From: Saccharomonospora glauca K62 | GTDB taxonomy: Bacteria > Actinomycetota > Actinomycetes > Mycobacteriales > Pseudonocardiaceae | DNA: 64,000 nucleotides | NCBI RefSeq assembly: GCF_000243395.2 | Contig: NZ_CM001484.1 | Span: forward strand, 4,419,450-4,483,449 | Direction: 5' to 3' | Shown here: one piece after another, positions 24,180 through 32,182 of the stretch | How positions within the stretch are numbered: position 1 is the first letter of the stretch | How the letters are laid out: each line of letters opens with the position of its first letter | Position numbers and translations under genes: made by a program | The notes under the pieces: generated by a model | The model's database searches: none | Told to the model about the DNA's origin: nothing | What the model saw: only the letters and a program-made list of their open reading frames with translations

Positions 24180-25553
24180 ATGCCCGAGTACAAGCAGTTT
24201 CCTCTCGCCGACACCGCCGAAGGACTGACCGAGGCCGAGATCGTCGAGTGGAAGGTCAAGCCCGGCGACGAGGTGACCGTCAACCAGATCGTCGTGGAGA
24301 TCGAGACGGCGAAGGCCGCCGTCGAACTGCCGATCCCGTGGGCCGGAGTGGTCACGGAACTCCTGGTGGAGCCGGGCCAGACCGTGGAGGTGGGCACGCC
24401 CATCCTGACGGTGGACGTCGACCCGCACGGCACGGCGAGCCCGTCGACGAACGGGTCGTCCCCCTCCTCCGCCGCACCGAGCGAGGCGGCGGACGAGGAG
24501 ATGAAGCCGCTCGTCGGATACGGGTCGAAGGCGACGTCCAGCAAGCGCAGGCCACGCAAGCGGCCCGGAGGAGCACCGCAACCGACGGCCACCGGTACGA
24601 AACCGACCTCGGTCCAGATGGTCAAGCCGAGGCAGGCTCCCGACGACATGTCGAGCCCGGCACCGTCCGCGTACGTGCCGCTGGCGAAACCGCCGGTACG
24701 CAAGTTCGCGAAAGACCTCGGGGTCGACCTGCGCACGGTGACGGGCTCGGCCTCCGGCGGTGTCATCACCCGCGAGGACGTGCTCCGTGCCGCGGAGGGC
24801 GCCACCACCGAACCCACCGCGACGGCTCCGACCGGGTCGTCGTACGACCCCGCCACCCGCGAGCGGCGCGTCCCCATCCGTGGGGTCCGCAAGGCCACCG
24901 CCCAGGCGATGGTGCACAGCGCCTACACCGCGCCGCACGTCACGGAGTTCCTCACCGTCGACGTGACCCCGATGATGGAGCTGCGCGACAAGCTCCGGCG
25001 TACTCCCGAGTTCGCCGACGTCAAGTTGACCCCGCTGGCCTTCGCGGCCAAGGCCGTGTGCCTGGCGGTCAAGCGCACTCCGGACGTCAACGCGGTGTGG
25101 GACGAGGACGCCGGCGAGATCGTCTACAAGGACTACGTGCACCTCGGTATCGCGGCGGCCACTCCGCGCGGTCTCGTGGTGCCCAAGGTCCGCGACGCCG
25201 ACGCCAAGTCGCTGGTGGAGCTCGCGCGTGACATCGGTGAGCTGACCACCACGGCCCGAGAGGGCAAGACGCCGCCGGAGGACATGCTGAACGGCACGTT
25301 CACCATCACCAACGTCGGCGTGTTCGGGGTCGACACCGGAACCCCGATCATCAACCCCGGCGAGTCGGCCATCCTGGCGCTCGGAGCGATCAGGGACATG
25401 CCGTGGGTGGTGGACGGTGAGCTCGCGGTGCGCAAGGTCATGCAGCTTTCGCTGAGCTTCGACCACCGCGTGATCGACGGACAGCAGGGCTCGCAGTTCC
25501 TCGCCGACGTGGGAGCGCTCCTGGCCGACCCGGCCATGGCGATCACGTACTGA
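24180..25553 (+). CDS. bkdC: branched-chain 2-oxoacid dehydrogenase E2 (lipoyl acyltransferase)
   Basis: A 457-residue E2 core subunit. One lipoyl domain (residues 1-80) has the modified lysine in EIETAKAAVELP. A long Ser/Pro/Lys-rich linker (~85-160) leads to the peripheral-subunit-binding domain (VRKFAKDLGVDLRTVTGSAS ... GVITREDVLRAA, ~172-207). The catalytic domain (~235-457) ends with the active-site motif SFDHRVIDGQQG, His and Asp present. One lipoyl domain fits BCKDH-type E2. The gene follows E1 beta by 9 bases. No E3 gene is present; E3 must come from elsewhere. Confidence 0.93.
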   Translation: MPEYKQFPLADTAEGLTEAEIVEWKVKPGDEVTVNQIVVEIETAKAAVELPIPWAGVVTELLVEPGQTVEVGTPILTVDVDPHGTASPSTNGSSPSSAAPSEAADEEMKPLVGYGSKATSSKRRPRKRPGGAPQPTATGTKPTSVQMVKPRQAPDDMSSPAPSAYVPLAKPPVRKFAKDLGVDLRTVTGSASGGVITREDVLRAAEGATTEPTATAPTGSSYDPATRERRVPIRGVRKATAQAMVHSAYTAPHVTEFLTVDVTPMMELRDKLRRTPEFADVKLTPLAFAAKAVCLAVKRTPDVNAVWDEDAGEIVYKDYVHLGIAAATPRGLVVPKVRDADAKSLVELARDIGELTTTAREGKTPPEDMLNGTFTITNVGVFGVDTGTPIINPGESAILALGAIRDMPWVVDGELAVRKVMQLSLSFDHRVIDGQQGSQFLADVGALLADPAMAITY

Positions 25554-25680
25554 CGGCGTCGTTCCGGCTCGCCGGGGCATCGGCCCCGGCGGGCCGGGAC
25601 CCGATGACGAGTTCGTCGGGGAACACCGTGCCCACCAGCTTCACGGTCGGGTGAGCGGCGCCGGACCGAGCCAGCTCCAC
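25543..25680 (-). other. 45-codon coding-like stretch in frame after NUDIX stop
   Basis: From GTG at 25680 this reads MELARSGAAHPTVKLVGTVF and on to DAVST, with third codon positions almost all G or C. TACTCT lies 9-10 nt upstream. It is in the same frame as the NUDIX gene, separated only by that gene's TGA and 11 codons, and overlaps the bkdC end by 11 bases. It may be a small gene, a decayed C-terminal domain or readthrough extension. Confidence 0.3.
25570..25591 (+). terminator. hairpin after bkd operon
   Basis: CGCCGGGGC (25570-25578), loop ATCG, GCCCCGGCG (25583-25591); 9 bp, no U tract. It overlaps the small convergent ORF described separately. Confidence 0.6.
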
Positions 25681-25713
25681 GCACCGTGAGAGTAACGACT
25701 CGTGGGTGACCGT

Positions 25714-26112
25714 TCAGTCGATCAGGGACTTCGCCGCCAGGTGGTCGAGCACCGAACGGCTCACGGCCGACACGAGGGAGCGGTCGGCGTGGCCGAGCCA
25801 GCGCAGCTCCTCGATCTCGCTGTTCGGCGCGAGCGTGCCCTCGTAGTCGGCGGTGTAGCACGTCATGCGCACCACGACGTCGGGGTCCCGACCGTGCGCG
25901 GGCGCCTCGAAGGTCCCCACCAGGGACTCCGTGCCACGCACGACGGTGACGGAGAGCTCCTCCGTGACCTCGCGGACGAGCGTGTCGATGTCGGACTCCC
26001 CCGGCTCCCGCTTGCCACCGGGCAGGTAGAAGGTGTCCTTGCCTCGGGAGCGGGCGGCGAGGACCCGACCGTCCTCGACCCTGACCCACGCCACCTTGTC
26101 GATGTTGCGCAT
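25714..26112 (-). CDS. NUDIX hydrolase
   Basis: A 132-residue pyrophosphohydrolase. The Nudix box is GKREPGESDIDTLVREVTEE (G-x5-E-x7-R-E-U-x-E-E), with Ser in place of the last Gly. The N-terminus RNIDKVAWVRVEDGRVLAA is the usual strand, and C-terminal LRWLGHADRSLVSAVSRSVL a helix. Substrate unknown; the group resembles small 8-oxo-dGTP/housecleaning enzymes. TAGCCT ends 6 nt before the ATG, a leaderless start. Downstream sequence in the same frame continues to look coding after the stop. Confidence 0.9.
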   Translation of the reverse strand: MRNIDKVAWVRVEDGRVLAARSRGKDTFYLPGGKREPGESDIDTLVREVTEELSVTVVRGTESLVGTFEAPAHGRDPDVVVRMTCYTADYEGTLAPNSEIEELRWLGHADRSLVSAVSRSVLDHLAAKSLID

Positions 26113-26118
26113 GCGAAA

Positions 26119-26124
26119 AGGCTA
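26119..26124 (-). promoter_or_regulatory. -10 box, leaderless promoter of NUDIX gene
   Basis: TAGCCT on the minus strand, 6 nt before the ATG at 26112. Confidence 0.5.
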
Positions 26125-26170
26125 GAGCCGGATCGGGAGCAAATCGTCCGTCCCACACGTTGAACGGGAC

Positions 26171-26650
26171 ATGGCCGCCATATTCCTGCTCTGGGTGATC
26201 GCCGAGATCGCCGCGATCTGGGCCGTCGCGTCGCTCATCGGTTTCCTCGCCACGCTGGGCCTGCTGGTCGCCGGCGCCCTCGTCGGCTCCTGGCTCGCCA
26301 GGCGGGAGGGCGGCAAGGCCATGCGCGCGGTGTTGGACACGGCGCGCGCGGGCCGGTCCCCGTTGGGGGAGGTCACCGACGGCATGTTGATCGGCCTCGG
26401 TGGCCTGCTGATCTTCGTTCCCGGTTTCGTGAGCGACGTCGCGGGTCTGTTGTTGCTGCTTCCGCCCACCCGAGCCGTCGCACGCCGCCTGTGGCTGAGG
26501 CGGTTGGAACGGCGGGGCCCGATGACCCCCCACGGGTTCGGGAGCTTCTCCCGGAGCGGGCGCGTGATCGTCGTGGACAGCGAGGTCGTCGACACCTCCC
26601 ACGACGACCGGCGCGAGCCTCCCCAGCGCCCCGTCATCGAATCGGAGTGA
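26171..26650 (+). CDS. fxsA: FxsA-family membrane protein
   Basis: A 159-residue membrane protein with four hydrophobic segments. The first block (MAAIFLLWVIAEIAAIWAVA) and the second (FLATLGLLVAGALVGSWLAR) match FxsA, as does the later DGMLIGLGGLLIFVPGFVSD and LLLLLPPTRAVARR. FxsA in E. coli lowers F-plasmid exclusion of phage T7 when overproduced; its normal role is unknown. The C-terminal ~50 residues are charged and cytoplasmic. Confidence 0.88.
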   Translation: MAAIFLLWVIAEIAAIWAVASLIGFLATLGLLVAGALVGSWLARREGGKAMRAVLDTARAGRSPLGEVTDGMLIGLGGLLIFVPGFVSDVAGLLLLLPPTRAVARRLWLRRLERRGPMTPHGFGSFSRSGRVIVVDSEVVDTSHDDRREPPQRPVIESE

Positions 26651-26717
26651 TCGCACCCCGGATCGCCCCGGCCGACGTCCCGCTCGGGTAGGTTTGGCCG
26701 GACGACAGGAGGTGCTG

Positions 26718-27383
26718 GTGGCGCAGGACGTGCAGCGCTCGCCCGAGCGGGCTAAGCGGCTTCCCCGTGCGGTCCGAGAGAAGCAGATTCTCGACGCCGC
26801 CGTGAAGGTGTTCTCCCAGTACGGCTACCACCTCGCGTCGATGGACGAGATCTCGGACGTCGCGGGCGTGTCCAAGCCGATGATCTACAGCTACCTCGGT
26901 GCGAAGGAGGAGCTGTTCGGCCACTGCGTACGCAGGGAGGCGAACCGGATACTCACCGCCGTACGCGAGGGCATTCGGGTCGACGTACCCCCGGACATGC
27001 AGCTCTGGCACGGTCTGCGTTCGTTCTACGGCTTCGTGGCCGACTACCGGGAGTCGTGGCTCGTGTTGCACCGCCACGCCCTCACCGCGGGCGGCCCGTT
27101 CGCCGAGGAGGTCGTGGCCCTGCGCAGCCGCGCCATCCGACTGGTCAGGGATCTCGTGGTGTCGGCGGGCACGGAACGGGGACTCGCCTCGCAGGCGGAG
27201 TTCTCCGGGGAAGGCATGGCCGCCGCGCTGGTCGGAGCGGCCGAGTCGCTGGCGGACTGGTGGCTCGATCACTCCGACGTGCCCGCCGGGGTGCTGGCGT
27301 CGTGGCTGATGAACCTCACGTGGCTGGGCTTCAACGACCTGGTGGAGGGCGACGTGTGGCGCCCCACCGAGCAGCCGGAGTGA
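26718..27383 (+). CDS. TetR-family regulator, candidate for the fad/fabG4 operator
   Basis: A 221-residue TetR repressor. The HTH block reads QILDAAVKVFSQYGYHLASM, DEISDVAGVSKPMIYSYLGA, followed by KEELFGHCVRREANRIL; the ligand domain is all-helical (~70-215), with TEROS-like ending ASWLMNLTWLGFNDLVEGD. GTG at 26718 follows AGGAGG at 5 nt. It lies immediately beside the MaoC-FabG4/FadA2 locus, as a TetR gene (Rv0238) does beside the equivalent M. tuberculosis genes. Its own promoter region contains a GTAGGTT half-site (26688-26694), so autoregulation is possible. Assignment to the operator is inference. Confidence 0.88.
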   Translation: MAQDVQRSPERAKRLPRAVREKQILDAAVKVFSQYGYHLASMDEISDVAGVSKPMIYSYLGAKEELFGHCVRREANRILTAVREGIRVDVPPDMQLWHGLRSFYGFVADYRESWLVLHRHALTAGGPFAEEVVALRSRAIRLVRDLVVSAGTERGLASQAEFSGEGMAAALVGAAESLADWWLDHSDVPAGVLASWLMNLTWLGFNDLVEGDVWRPTEQPE

Positions 27384-27422
27384 CCGCCCGGCGGGGCTTG
27401 CCGCACGAGGTCGGAGCTCGGG

Positions 27423-28283
27423 TCACGCGGTGATCGTGCCCCGCAGGTGCGGTTTCGGCTTGCGGGCGTGCCACAGTTCGAACGACCAGCCGTTCTCACC
27501 CGTGCGCCACGTCGTGAACGCCACCTTCGCGGGCAGGAACACCGGCAGTTGGAACCGCACGTCGACGGTGTAGGCGTCCGGCAACCTGCCCTCGAACGCG
27601 GCGAGGCACCGGGCCTTCGTCCACATGCCGTGCGCGATGGCCGACCGGAACCCGAAGGCTCGCGCGGTCAGTTTGTGCAGGTGGATGGGGTTGCGGTCGC
27701 CCGAGACCTCGGCGTAACGCCGACCGATGTTCCCCGGAACCGGCCACACGGCGCTCGGCGCCGGCGGCGCGAGTTCCGTCTTCTTCGCCGACGAGCCGCC
27801 CGAGCCGGGGCCCCGGTGCAGGTATGTGCTCACGTCCGTCCACACCGGAGTACCCGTGGCGTCGAGTTCCGGCGCGAGCTCGCTGATCACGTCGAACTGC
27901 GTGCCCTTGTCGTGCGGCCGCAGGTTCTCGGCCCGCACCCGCAACGTGAACTTCTCGTCGAGGCGCACCGGCCGGTGCTGGGTGATGCGGTTGGCGATGT
28001 GCACCATGCCGAGCAGCGGGAACGGGAAGTCCGGCTGCGTCATCAACGCCATCTGGAGCGGGAAGGCGAGGACGTGCGGATACGTGGCGGGCAGGTCGTC
28101 GGTGAGCCGGAACCCGCACACGCGGTTGTAGGCGGCGAGGTGCGCCGGGTCGACGGTGACGCCTCCCCGCACGTACTCGGTGTCCGGGAGCGTGTCACCC
28201 GCGGCCTTGCGCAGTCCCCCGAGCACCGCCTTCGGGTACAGCGTCGCGAGGCTGGGCGAGCTGGTCAGTTCCTTCACCGTCAT
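27423..28283 (-). CDS. htdX: MaoC-like 3-hydroxyacyl dehydratase (HtdX type)
   Basis: A 286-residue double hot-dog protein that would hydrate 2-enoyl-CoA or dehydrate (3R)-hydroxyacyl thioesters. The C-terminal half contains the hydratase-2 motif VSGDRNPIHLHKLTARAFGF with catalytic Asp and His, then SAIAHGMWTKARCLAAFEG. The N-terminal half lacks the catalytic pair, as in HtdX. It starts 3 bases after the fabG4 stop, so the two are cotranscribed from the operator-bearing intergenic region. It converges with the TetR gene. Confidence 0.9.
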   Translation of the reverse strand: MTVKELTSSPSLATLYPKAVLGGLRKAAGDTLPDTEYVRGGVTVDPAHLAAYNRVCGFRLTDDLPATYPHVLAFPLQMALMTQPDFPFPLLGMVHIANRITQHRPVRLDEKFTLRVRAENLRPHDKGTQFDVISELAPELDATGTPVWTDVSTYLHRGPGSGGSSAKKTELAPPAPSAVWPVPGNIGRRYAEVSGDRNPIHLHKLTARAFGFRSAIAHGMWTKARCLAAFEGRLPDAYTVDVRFQLPVFLPAKVAFTTWRTGENGWSFELWHARKPKPHLRGTITA

Positions 28284-28286
28284 GTG

Positions 28287-29630
28287 TCATGCCCCCAGGA
28301 AGCCCTGGCCGCACACGCGGACGACGTTGCCGTTGACGGCGGCCGACGCGGGGTTGGCGTACCAGGCGATGGTCTCGGCGACGTCCACGGGCAGACCGCC
28401 TTGCGCGAGGCTGGACAGGCGGCGACCGAACTCCCGGATCATGAGCGGCACCTTGGCGGTCATCTGGGTCTCGATGAAGCCCGGCGCCACGGCGTTGATC
28501 GTGCCGCCGCGTTCGGCCATGCGCGGGGCCGCCTCGTTGACCATGCCGATGACACCGGCCTTGCTGGTGGCGTAGTTCGACTGCCCCACGTTGCCCGCGA
28601 TGCCCGCGATGGAGGACACGCCGATGATCCGGCCGCCCTCCCTGAGCACGCCGTCGGCGAGCAGCTTGTCGTTGACGGCGAGCTGGGCGGCGAGGTTCAC
28701 GGTGATCACCGCGTCCCAGGCCGACTCCGACATCTTCGCCAGCGTCTTGTCGCGGGTGATGCCCGCGTTGTGGACGACGATGTCGACCCCGCCGTGCCGC
28801 TGGGTGAGGTGGTCGGCGAGCCGCTGCGGGGCGTCGTCGGCCGTGATGTCGAGCTGCAGCGCCGAGCCGTGCACGCGGTTGGCCACGGCCGACAGTTCGC
28901 CGCCTTGCGCCGGGATGTCGAGCGCCACGACGTGGGCGCCGTCGCGGGCCAGCACCTCCGCGATGGCCGCGCCGATGCCTCGCGACGCACCCGTGACCAG
29001 CGCGACCTTGCCGTCGAGGGGCTTGGCCCAGTCAGCCGGCGCCTGCGCGGTCTTCGTACCCACGGTGCCGACCCGGATCACCTGGCCGTCGACGAACGCC
29101 GACTTCGCCGAGAGCAGGAACCGCGTGGTCGACTCCGACGCCTCCTCCGCGCCGGCGGCGACGTAGACGAGCTGGGAGGTGGCGCCGCGCTTGAGTTCCT
29201 TGCCCACCGTGCGGGTGAAGCCTTCGAGCGCGCGCTGCGCGATGCGTTCCCGCCCCTCCACGAGTTCGGGGGGAGTGCCGAGGACGACCACCCGACCGGA
29301 CGGCCCAATGTCGCGGATAACCGGGTGGAAGAACGAGTACAGCTCGCGAAGCTGTGTCGGGTCGGTGATGCCGGTGGCGTCGAACACGAGCGCGCCGTAG
29401 CGGGTGCCCTCGGACGGGGCACGCACGATCTCGATACCCGCCGAGTCGAGCTGGGCGGCGAGCGTCTTCTCCAGCCTGCCACCCGGCGCCGCGCCCAGAA
29501 GTGCGGGACCATCGAGTGGTGGCTGGCCGGGTCGGTAGCGCCGCAGCACGGGCGGTTTGGGCAGCCCCAGCTTCGACGTGGCGAACTTGCCGAGGGGTGT
29601 CCTGGTGAACTGCTGGTACTTGTCAGCCAT
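28287..29630 (-). CDS. fabG4: high-molecular-weight 3-oxoacyl reductase FabG4
   Basis: A 447-residue short-chain reductase that reduces 3-oxoacyl-CoA or -ACP. The N-terminal ~200 residues form a degenerate flavodoxin-like domain typical of HMW FabG. The catalytic Rossmann domain starts KVALVTGASRGIGAAIAEVL and has the Ser-Tyr-Lys set in GVSSIAGIAGNVGQSNYATS-K. A conserved C-terminus (ANPASAAVNGNVVRVCGQGF) completes the fold. ATG at 29630 follows GGGAGG. It is divergent from fadA2, separated by 103 bases bearing the shared operator. Confidence 0.93.
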   Translation of the reverse strand: MADKYQQFTRTPLGKFATSKLGLPKPPVLRRYRPGQPPLDGPALLGAAPGGRLEKTLAAQLDSAGIEIVRAPSEGTRYGALVFDATGITDPTQLRELYSFFHPVIRDIGPSGRVVVLGTPPELVEGRERIAQRALEGFTRTVGKELKRGATSQLVYVAAGAEEASESTTRFLLSAKSAFVDGQVIRVGTVGTKTAQAPADWAKPLDGKVALVTGASRGIGAAIAEVLARDGAHVVALDIPAQGGELSAVANRVHGSALQLDITADDAPQRLADHLTQRHGGVDIVVHNAGITRDKTLAKMSESAWDAVITVNLAAQLAVNDKLLADGVLREGGRIIGVSSIAGIAGNVGQSNYATSKAGVIGMVNEAAPRMAERGGTINAVAPGFIETQMTAKVPLMIREFGRRLSSLAQGGLPVDVAETIAWYANPASAAVNGNVVRVCGQGFLGA

Positions 29631-29666
29631 CGGTTGCCTCCCGTGCCCAGTGTGCAGCGCCAGCCT

Positions 29667-29686
29667 AACCTACCGGCGAGTAGGTT
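29667..29686. promoter_or_regulatory. operator between fabG4 and fadA2
   Basis: AACCTAC-N6-GTAGGTT, a perfect 7-bp inverted repeat containing CTACCGGCGAGTAG (29670-29683). TACACT (29686-29691) is a -10 candidate for fadA2 and TAGGCT (29662-29667, minus) for fabG4, so a bound repressor would block both. Confidence 0.75.
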
Positions 29687-29733
29687 ACACTGTCGACGGG
29701 TTCCGAGAACGCTGACCAGGGAAGGCGAGAGCC

Positions 29734-31092
29734 ATGAGCCAAGCGCAGAAGTCCGGCGGTGGCCGGGCGCGATCGAGCCGGAACAAGGCAGTGCCCGCGG
29801 CGAAGTCCGAGGTGAACGCTCCGACGGTCCGCAAGGTCGCGATCGTGGGCGCCAACCGCATCCCGTTCGCCCGGTCGAACGGCCCTTACGCCGACGCCTC
29901 AAACCAGGACATGCTCACTGCCGCTCTCGACGGCTTGGTCAGCCGGTTCTCCCTGCAGAACGAGCGGATCGGCGAGTTCTCCGCCGGAGCGGTGTTGAAG
30001 CACTCGCGGGACTTCAACCTCGCCCGCGAGGTGGTGCTGGGCAGCGCGCTCTCCCCGACCACGCCCGCGTCCGACGTGCAGATGGCGTGCGGCACGGGCC
30101 TTCAGGCCATCGTGAACGTCGCCAACAAGATCGCGCTGGGACAGATCGACTCCGCCATCGCGGGTGGCGTGGACACCACGAGTGACGCTCCTCTGGCGGT
30201 GAACGACCGGCTGCGCAGGCTGCTCGTGAAGGTCAACGCCGCGAAGACGGTCGGCGAGCGGGTCAAGCTCCTGGCCAAGATCCGCCCCGGACACATCGTC
30301 CCGGAGATCCCCCGCAACGCCGAGCCGCGCACCGGGCTGTCGATGGGAGAGCACGCCGCGCTGACCGCCAAGGCGTGGGGCGTCACGCGCGCCGAGCAGG
30401 ACGAGTTGACGGCCACGAGCCACCGGCGCCTCGCCGCCGCGTACGAACGCGGTTTCTTCGACGACCTGCTCACCCCGTACCTGGGGCTGACCCGTGACCA
30501 GAACCTCCGCCCCGACTCGACGCCGGAGAAGCTGGCCAAGCTGAAGCCCGTCTTCGGTGGCCCCGACGGCACGATGACGGCCGGGAACTCCACGCCGCTG
30601 TCCGACGGCGCGTCCGTGGTACTGCTCGCCACGGAGGAGTGGGCCAAGGAGCGCAACCTGCCGGTGCTGGCGTACCTGACGCTCGCGGAGACCGCGGCCG
30701 TGGACTACGTACACGGCGACGAGGGCCTGCTCATGGCCCCCGCGTACGCGGTGCCACGCCTGCTCGACAAGGCCGGGCTCACGCTGGCCGACTTCGACTT
30801 CTACGAGATCCACGAGGCGTTCGCCTCACAGGTGCTCGCCACGCTCAAGGCCTGGGAGGACCCGCAGTTCGCGAAGGAACGCCTGGGCCGGGACGAGCCG
30901 GTCGGCAGCATCGACCGCGCGAAACTCAACGTCAACGGCTCCTCGCTCGCGGCGGGGCACCCCTTCGCGGCCACCGGCGGCCGCATCGTCGGCACGCTCG
31001 CGAAGCTGCTGGCGGAGAAGGGCTCGGGCCGCGGCCTGATCTCCATCTGCGCCGCGGGTGGTCAGGGCATCACCGCGATCCTGGAACGCTGA
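29734..31092 (+). CDS. fadA2: acetyl-CoA C-acyltransferase FadA2
   Basis: A 452-residue thiolase performing the last step of beta-oxidation. The nucleophile is Cys119 in VQMACGTGLQAIVNVANKI. Other active-site blocks are EIHEAFASQVLATLKA (NEAF variant), GSSLAAGHPFAATGGRI (His) and ISICAAGGQGITA (second Cys). An N-terminal ~30-residue basic extension precedes the domain, resembling FadI/FadA2 rather than PhbA. ATG follows GGGAAGG. A hairpin terminator follows. Confidence 0.93.
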   Translation: MSQAQKSGGGRARSSRNKAVPAAKSEVNAPTVRKVAIVGANRIPFARSNGPYADASNQDMLTAALDGLVSRFSLQNERIGEFSAGAVLKHSRDFNLAREVVLGSALSPTTPASDVQMACGTGLQAIVNVANKIALGQIDSAIAGGVDTTSDAPLAVNDRLRRLLVKVNAAKTVGERVKLLAKIRPGHIVPEIPRNAEPRTGLSMGEHAALTAKAWGVTRAEQDELTATSHRRLAAAYERGFFDDLLTPYLGLTRDQNLRPDSTPEKLAKLKPVFGGPDGTMTAGNSTPLSDGASVVLLATEEWAKERNLPVLAYLTLAETAAVDYVHGDEGLLMAPAYAVPRLLDKAGLTLADFDFYEIHEAFASQVLATLKAWEDPQFAKERLGRDEPVGSIDRAKLNVNGSSLAAGHPFAATGGRIVGTLAKLLAEKGSGRGLISICAAGGQGITAILER

Positions 31093-31102
31093 CACGCCAC
31101 GT

Positions 31103-31139
31103 GAGGGCCGTCCTCGTCCGGTCGACGAGGGCGGCCCTC
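31103..31139 (+). terminator. hairpin after fadA2
   Basis: GAGGGCCG-T-CCTCGTC (31103-31118) pairs with GACGAGG-G-CGGCCCTC (31124-31139), one G-T wobble, 5-nt loop. Confidence 0.75.
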
Positions 31140-31201
31140 GCTCGTCGTCCACCACGTCCCCCGCGCCGATCACAAAACCGGCGACTGTCGGCCGTCGCTC
31201 C

Positions 31202-31207
31202 TAGTCT
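31202..31207 (+). promoter_or_regulatory. -10 box, leaderless promoter of ABC exporter
   Basis: TAGTCT, 6 nt before the ATG at 31214. Confidence 0.5.
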
Positions 31208-31213
31208 GGCCGT

Positions 31214-32182
31214 ATGCCCCCCACGGACGGCACCGTCGCTGTCCGCGCTCGTGGCCTGACGAAGACCTACGGCACCACACGGGCGTTGAACGGCGTCGAC
31301 CTCGACATACCCACCGGGCAAGTGCTCGGGCTGCTCGGCCCCAACGGTGCGGGCAAGACCACCGTGGTCCGTATCCTGACCACCCTGCTTCGGCCCGACG
31401 AGGGAGAGGCGACGGTCGCGGGCCACGACGTGCTCACCGAACCGGACGCCGTGCGACAGGCCATCGGGGTGTCCGGCCAGTACGCGGCCGTCGACGAGAA
31501 CCTCACCGGGTTCGAGAACCTCTACATGATCGGCAGGCTGTACGGGCTGTCGAAGCACCGGGCCAAGGAACGCTCCCGCGAACTGCTCGACCGCTTTCAG
31601 CTCTCCGCCGACGCCGACCGAGCCGCCAAGGGCTACTCGGGCGGCATGCGGAGGCGGCTCGACCTCGCCGGCGCGCTCGTGGCCGAGCCCAGCGTCGTGG
31701 TGCTCGACGAGCCCACCACCGGCCTCGACCCCCGAGGCAGGCTCGGCATGTGGGAGGTCATCGAACAGCTCGTCGCCACCGGCGCGACGGTGCTCCTCAC
31801 CACGCAGTACCTGGAGGAGGCCGATCGCCTCGCCGACTCCATCGTGGTCATCGACCGGGGCAGGGTGATCGCACGCGGCACCGCCGACGAACTCAAAGGA
31901 CAGATCGGCGGGGAACGTCTCGAACTCGTCGTGGCCGACCACCAGGGCCTCGAATCGGCAGTACGCGTGTTGAAGGAGGTCGGCACGAGCGAACCCGTGG
32001 TGGATGAGCACGCGGGCAGCGTGTCGGTGTTCGTCGACACCGGAGCCGCCTCCCTGGTGGAGGCGCTGCGACGGCTCGACTCGCTGGGCGTCGCCATCGG
32101 TGACGTCGCACTCCAACGCCCCACCCTGGACGACGTCTTCCTGTCCCTCACCGGGCACGCCACCGAGGAGGAGGGCACATGA
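31214..32182 (+). CDS. DrrA-type ABC exporter ATPase
   Basis: A 322-residue ATPase of the daunorubicin-resistance (DrrA) family. Walker A LLGPNGAGKTTVV, signature YSGGMRRRLDLAGAL, Walker B VVVLDEPTTGLDPRGR and H-loop equivalent LLTTQYLEEADRLAD are present. The C-terminal ~100 residues form the DrrA regulatory domain (DVALQRPTLDDVFLSLTGHA). It overlaps the permease start by 4 bases. Function is export of a lipophilic compound or lipid; substrate not predictable. Confidence 0.92.
   Translation: MPPTDGTVAVRARGLTKTYGTTRALNGVDLDIPTGQVLGLLGPNGAGKTTVVRILTTLLRPDEGEATVAGHDVLTEPDAVRQAIGVSGQYAAVDENLTGFENLYMIGRLYGLSKHRAKERSRELLDRFQLSADADRAAKGYSGGMRRRLDLAGALVAEPSVVVLDEPTTGLDPRGRLGMWEVIEQLVATGATVLLTTQYLEEADRLADSIVVIDRGRVIARGTADELKGQIGGERLELVVADHQGLESAVRVLKEVGTSEPVVDEHAGSVSVFVDTGAASLVEALRRLDSLGVAIGDVALQRPTLDDVFLSLTGHATEEEGT

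Noticed and set aside
23094-25580. 828-codon minus-strand frame across bkdB and bkdC
   Set aside because: Antisense shadow of two genes with complete catalytic motifs.
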